NCBI GenBank assembly: GCA_049697115.1
Contig: JBAVVD010000035.1
Span: 1-64,000, forward strand
Length of the DNA stretch: 64,000 bases
Direction of reading: 5' to 3'
Source of the DNA: JBAVVD01 sp049697115
GTDB lineage: Bacteria > Acidobacteriota > Aminicenantia > Aminicenantales > UBA4085
Under the pieces are notes generated by a model. The model ran no database searches and was not told the origin of the DNA. It worked only from the letters and a program-made list of their open reading frames with translations. A program made the translations under genes and the position numbers. Below, in pieces: positions 63,944-64,000 of this stretch. Each line of letters opens with the position of its first letter. The stretch's first letter is position 1.

Positions 63944-64000
63944 GACGTTGAACAAATTCTAAATTTGTCGCAAGAAAGCTGAAATCCGCTAAGGAATCTG

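Overview
The window looks like a chromosomal segment of an uncultured, Gram-negative, probably anaerobic bacterium. The backbone (about 17.6-64 kb) carries outer-membrane biogenesis genes (TamB-like, Omp85, SurA-like), an RND efflux operon with a TolC protein, lipoprotein signal peptides, hslVU, a biotin-dependent acyl-CoA carboxylase, a stand-alone acylating aldehyde dehydrogenase, a GH29 fucosidase with a propeller-type sensor kinase, a zinc-ribbon/TPR Ser/Thr kinase and c-type multihaem cytochromes. This mix resembles Acidobacteriota/Aminicenantes-like genomes. That placement is inferred from gene content only; no rRNA or other marker gene is present.

Region 1 (1-13.7 kb) is a defence island that is visibly richer in A+T than the rest. 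A type I restriction-modification locus (3' end of an S-type gene, hsdM, hsdS, hsdR, YgjP-like metallopeptidase) is split between hsdS and hsdR by a four-gene CBASS-like cassette: CD-NTase-like nucleotidyltransferase, HNH-SAVED (Cap5-like) effector, a second nucleotidyltransferase, and an E2-like protein with a C-terminal SEC-C-like Cys/His motif. Downstream are an overlapping pair (nucleoside 2-deoxyribosyltransferase-like plus MfnB-like) in which the MfnB homologue has Glu where the Schiff-base Lys is expected, and a TIGR04141/DUF6119-like protein.

Region 2 (about 13.8-17.4 kb) is an IS3-family element whose orfB is interrupted by a 2.2-kb group II intron. Intron boundaries can be placed to the base because removing it restores the transposase frame. 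The IS has an in-frame stop in orfB, and the intron maturase appears frameshifted near its C-terminus, so both are probably decaying.

Region 3 (17.6-31.1 kb) is mostly on the minus strand: PaaK/CapK-like adenylating enzyme, phosphoserine aminotransferase, M28 peptidase lipoprotein, a divergent amidohydrolase-GNAT pair, GH29 fucosidase, hybrid propeller sensor kinase and an unknown lipoprotein. Region 4 (31.3-43.4 kb, plus strand) has hslV-hslU-lipoprotein-FAH hydrolase in overlapping order, a fructose-6-phosphate aldolase-like gene, carboxyltransferase, biotin carboxylase and biotin carrier genes, an SGNH hydrolase and the TPR kinase. Region 5 (43.5-54.8 kb) has an alpha/beta hydrolase, the aldehyde dehydrogenase, a small probable GH127 remnant, then the envelope cluster tamB-Omp85-surA-like-fabD and convergent pgsA. 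Region 6 (54.9-64 kb, minus strand) is the tripartite efflux operon followed by a one-haem outer-membrane barrel protein and a five-haem cytochrome. No CRISPR array, tRNA or rRNA was recognised.
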